Notes under the pieces: model-generated
What the model was told of the DNA's origin: nothing
Seen by the model: only the letters and a program-made list of their open reading frames with translations
Database searches by the model: none
Assembly (NCBI GenBank): GCA_027382625.1
Contig: JAJKFJ010021472.1
Location: forward strand, 26,788 to 90,787
Source: Tetmemena sp. SeJ-2015
Lineage: Eukaryota > Ciliophora > Spirotrichea > Sporadotrichida > Oxytrichidae
Direction of reading: 5' to 3'
Length of the DNA stretch: 64,000 nt
In this document: piece by piece, positions 61,901 to 64,000 of the stretch
Layout: each line of letters begins with the position of its first letter
Position numbering within the stretch: position 1 is the first letter of the stretch
Position numbers and translations under genes: made by a program

Positions 61901-64000
61901 AATTTGCAAGCAGGCTTGGTGTAGAAGACGCATGAAAACCCTCAGTCCTTCGATGACCCTACTTATCCAAATAAAAATTTTTAAATTTAAATTTTTGCCA
62001 AAAACCCCCTTTTATTTGGAAAACTTTTGAGGGAAAAAATTTGCTTTTGGGGGTTCTGGGGGAAAAATGTATATGAAATTAGTTCTCATCAGTGAACTTA
62101 TTTTAAGAGATTTGAGTGCTTCCAAGAAGTTGCTGAAACAAAAACTGCAGGAGGAGTTCTATGTAGTGTGCATGCTGAATGCAATCTATGGAAACCCTTG
62201 CATTCACTTGGTACAGCTTCATCATAATTACAAAGGAGTTTAGAACTAAATGAAGTATATTAATTTTGAAAAATAAATTTTAATTTTAAATAAATAAGGC
62301 AAGAGAAAAAATCTTTTTTGGAAGGACCCCCCAAAAACTAATCTTTTAAAATCAAAAAAATATGATTGTAATAGAATCAGCAGGCTAACAATATCTATAA
62401 AATAGCTCAGCATCACCTCATGAATGGAGACTTGAAAAGCGCCTTAGAATTTTTGAATCGCCACAAGAAATTCAAGATGGCGCTCATCGTCTCTTAAGCA
62501 TTCAGTTCAGGGAGCTCTCAAAACTTCATTAGAGCTCTAATCCCTACTCAACAAGCCTAAACAATTTAATATTATCTTAAGTATCACTAAGTCATTAAGA
62601 TGCTAAGAACTTCTTGCAATTCCTATAAGGAGACTTGCCAACAAGAGTGAATGACTATAGTTACAACTGGCTTCAGTGGTTGTAGTACTATCTTAATATA
62701 AAGTGCCTTCCCAATTAGGAGCTACTACCTATCCTTGATAAATTCCACAGAGAAATCTTCTCCCAGTTCTAGCCTCAATAACAGCAGCAATAGCAAAACT
62801 AAAAACCAACTTCCTTGCTCTACTATTTAATCAGACTTTACGGAGCAGACCCCAATGAAAGAATTGCTTTAATTCAGAAGCACTTGACAAGCTTTGATGG
62901 AATAACTCCCAGACTCACTGTCAATAATGTTCAAGATCATAGACTCCAGCTCCTTACAGTTACTTCCCTTTACTACCTGCAACATCACTATAGGATGTGG
63001 AATTAAGAGCAGTACGCAGACAGAATGAGGAACTTTGACATCGACTCAGCTATACTCGCTCATCACGCTACAAATTACGTCCATCATCTTTTGAGAGCAG
63101 GAGATTGGAAGCAGGCTCTCCTCATTACACAGATCATTCCTAGACATTCAATCAAGATGAAGAAGCAACTCATATTCCAGATTCTACAGCACAAGGCACT
63201 CAACTTAACTTACAATGACTCACTTAAAAAGTCAATCCTCCAGGTGACTAACACCCTCAAGATTTCTCCATCTCTCATAAGTGCAGCAAGAGGCTTTGTA
63301 TTCCAGTACAGACACTAGTATGAGTAAGCCTTTAGTGAGTGGCTGGGAAATCCCTAGGACGAAAGCAGACACCTTACTCACGCTCTCTTTGTTTTAGAGA
63401 GAAGAATCCTCCCTCTCTATTTCAGAATTGAATACGATGAATCCAAAGATCTTCCTGTGCTCACGAGATTTGATAGAGCACTCAGTGGCCCAAATCTTGA
63501 TTACATTGGTGGCAAGTTGCTCGTGATTAAGAATGCCTATGAAGAACTCAAAGCAGCGATGGACCAAGCTAGTTTCAAGACTGGCTCAGAAGTTTCTCTC
63601 AGAGATTAGCTTGAGCAAAGTGTGATTTCAACTTACCTTTTCAAACTCTTTGATAATTGCAATCAAACTGGAATGGTTATCGACACTTTCGGTTCTTAGA
63701 ATGGAACCTTCATGAATCCAAACATCAATCTGATTCAAGAAACTCAGAAAGAGCAACTAGTTAGACTGTTGGCCAGAATCGCCTCAGGTTTGGGCGGTAA
63801 ATCTACTCTCCAAAACCAATCGATTGAAAGATTCATTTGGGAGCACTTGATTAGAGTAGACAGTCAAGAGAAGATTAAGAATGCAAAGCACATCTCTGAG
63901 GTTATTAAGCCTCTCAGCGAAGGAATTCAAAAGAGACCTCTTACTCAAGATCAAGCTAATAGCATCAAACCCATTTTTGGGGTTGATTAATTCAAAATTA
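55908..64000 (+). CDS. NUP98-NUP96 nucleoporin precursor (runs off the right edge)
   Basis: ATG 55908 (MFGQPQTSGFGQPQTSSGGI) starts a long FG/GLFG repeat domain to about 58490, the nuclear-pore permeability barrier. After it come SPFANIEAELQKFKEQHLNN, a coiled linker, and near 59230-59500 a segment that may be ubiquitin-like (FVLLYKGRIIKEVNDL, KIYVVFSR). The autoproteolytic domain lies at 59740-60290 (LKAVEDFTIYNEFGKIQFQG, KPPVGQKLNKPA, ITLYDMDIK) and ends VFHFTKYNFG; the cleavage site is normally HF-Ser, here HF-Thr. NUP96 helices follow (FYVVCMLNAIYGNP near 62160, then 62370-63998), including LLRAGDWKQALLITQIIPR. At least eleven IESs and one intron interrupt it. Frame breaks occur near 57765, 59165, 59440 and 61130, several at homopolymers. 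The 3' end is outside the window. Confidence 0.92.
56797..56845 (+). other. IES (49 bp) in the FG domain, pointer CAGGT
   Basis: CAGGT at 56797-56801 and 56846-56850. Joining gives VTQPPGQGNPQGGNLYGGG. Confidence 0.88.
57076..57105 (+). other. IES (30 bp), pointer CTATTC
   Basis: CTATTC at 57076-57081 and 57106-57111. Removal restores one GGLFG repeat (TSGGLFGANKPATG). In frame with no TGA if retained. Confidence 0.9.
57299..57349 (+). other. IES (51 bp), pointer GAGCTGC
   Basis: GAGCTGC at 57299-57305 and 57350-57356. Removal deletes an in-frame TGA and joins PFGAA to GGGGLFGQQQ. Confidence 0.92.
57632..57674 (+). other. IES (43 bp), pointer AGCCT
   Basis: AGCCT at 57632-57636 and 57675-57679. 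Removal joins GQQQQQQP to GGGGLFGGTGQTQ. Confidence 0.9.
58282..58323 (+). other. IES (42 bp), pointer TCTCT
   Basis: TCTCT at 58282-58286 and 58324-58328. Removal restores GGGLFGGAAQGAGG. In frame with no TGA. Confidence 0.88.
58808..58820 (+). other. Very short IES (13 bp), pointer TTT
   Basis: TTT at 58808-58810 and 58821-58823. Removal changes frame and joins KIEEKELEF to KEEDEFERERQKRNQ, giving a continuous charged helix. Confidence 0.82.
59698..59749 (+). other. IES (52 bp), pointer TAAGAAT
   Basis: TAAGAAT at 59698-59704 and 59750-59756. Joining gives FFQIVRMTLRELKAVEDFTI, entering the autoproteolytic domain. Confidence 0.9.
59884..59923 (+). other. IES (40 bp), pointer TCAGCT
   Basis: TCAGCT at 59884-59889 and 59924-59929. 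Removal deletes a TGA and joins TITKGSA to EVYNDEDPTTVKPPVG. Confidence 0.92.
59991..60026 (+). other. IES (36 bp), pointer AGCCA
   Basis: AGCCA at 59991-59995 and 60027-60031. Removal joins GQKLNKP to AIITLYDMDIK, the conserved NUP98 motif. In frame with no TGA. Confidence 0.92.
60125..60214 (+). other. Spliceosomal intron (90 bp)
   Basis: GTAAGT donor and TATAG acceptor. Splicing joins KELMKARD to SEYISYNEDKKLTF. A TAGAG direct repeat also flanks it, but removal as an IES gives the wrong frame, so the intron reading is preferred. Confidence 0.8.
60420..60885 (+). other. Long IES (466 bp), pointer AAGGTGAG
   Basis: AAGGTGAG at 60420-60427 and 60886-60893. Removal joins LLDNSQSQ to GESIRGGYYRGSFAQ. 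It contains a TGA-free stretch at 60569-60766 with no recognised homology. Confidence 0.88.
62370..63998 (+). repeat. Right arm of the inverted repeat (NUP96 segment)
   Basis: Homology starts at about GAATCAGCAGGCT and continues to the window edge. The last 40 bases show an extra base relative to the left arm (near 63972), suggesting lower sequence quality at the edge. Confidence 0.93.
62566..62594 (+). other. IES (29 bp), pointer TTAA
   Basis: TTAA at 62566-62569 and 62595-62598. Joining gives ALIPTQQAQTIQDAKNFLQF. Orthologous in position to the 52-bp IES in the inverted copy (55416-55467). Confidence 0.88.

Noticed and set aside
1..64000. Telomere-bearing (TBE-type) or other DNA transposons
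   Set aside because: No tandem C4A4 ends, no transposase motifs and no long terminal inverted repeats were found; only scattered C/A runs near 61.7-62.1 kb.
1..64000. Explaining all spacers as spliceosomal introns
   Set aside because: Most spacers lack GT...AG at the frame-restoring boundaries and have exact flanking repeats. In the ABC genes the segments are also out of order, which splicing cannot repair.
53767..64000. Fold-back read artefact as the source of the NUP96 inverted repeat
   Set aside because: The arms carry scattered substitutions, four IESs present in one arm only, and a shared IES of different length. A fold-back of one molecule would be near-identical. A misjoin of alleles is not excluded.
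1..64000. tRNA, rRNA or CRISPR elements
   Set aside because: No cloverleaf, rRNA core sequence or regularly spaced repeats noticed on either strand.

Overview
This window reads as germline (micronuclear) DNA of a spirotrich ciliate, most likely a hypotrich of the Oxytricha/Stylonychia kind. Three things show it. (1) TAA and TAG occur in frame at conserved glutamine positions in nearly every gene and only TGA ends proteins, so the code is the ciliate nuclear one (table 6). (2) Conserved proteins are cut into segments (MDSs) separated by AT-rich spacers (IESs) bounded by short direct repeats (pointers, 2-12 bp). Dropping one pointer copy plus the spacer restores the expected protein at more than 30 junctions. 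(3) In two genes the segments are out of order and rejoin only by matching pointers. A few spacers are ordinary GT...AG introns instead. Genus is inferred, not proven.

Layout: 0.2-3.1 kb (+) NRF-6-like membrane acyltransferase. 4.0-10.6 kb and 11.1-19.0 kb (-) two tandem full-length ABCB/P-glycoprotein genes, both scrambled in the same way in their second nucleotide-binding domain. 19.8-23.0 kb (+) B-box/kelch protein. 23.3-24.8 kb (-) and 24.9-25.5 kb (+) unknown proteins. 25.8-29.5 kb (+) RING-finger protein. 29.6-30.5 kb (-) small unknown protein. 30.7-36.7 kb (+) Mei2-like RNA-binding protein. 37.5-38.9 kb (-) PP2C phosphatase. 38.9-42.4 kb (-) TPR protein. 43.6-49.7 kb (+) CAMK-like Ser/Thr kinase with a C-terminal UBA-like domain. 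50.5-53.4 kb (-) low-complexity protein. 53.8-55.7 kb (-) a partial inverted copy of a NUP96 domain. 55.9 kb to the right edge (+) the NUP98-NUP96 nucleoporin precursor, whose NUP96 part repeats the 53.8-55.7 kb segment in the opposite orientation.

The genes do not form an operon or pathway. In a hypotrich each would normally become its own gene-sized somatic chromosome, so neighbourhood says little about function. What unites the window is the DNA-rearrangement grammar. The strongest results are the shared scrambled order 1-3-5-7-4-2-6-8 in both ABC genes, paralogous IESs at the same sites with drifted pointers and unrelated interiors, and the two NUP96 copies, one with five IESs and the other with only one in the same stretch.

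Limits: many genes contain isolated one-base frame breaks, often beside homopolymers, so sequence error and real decay cannot be separated here. CDS coordinates below span from first to last recognised coding segment and include IESs and introns. Most pointers were matched by eye from exact repeats; IESs not listed individually certainly remain.
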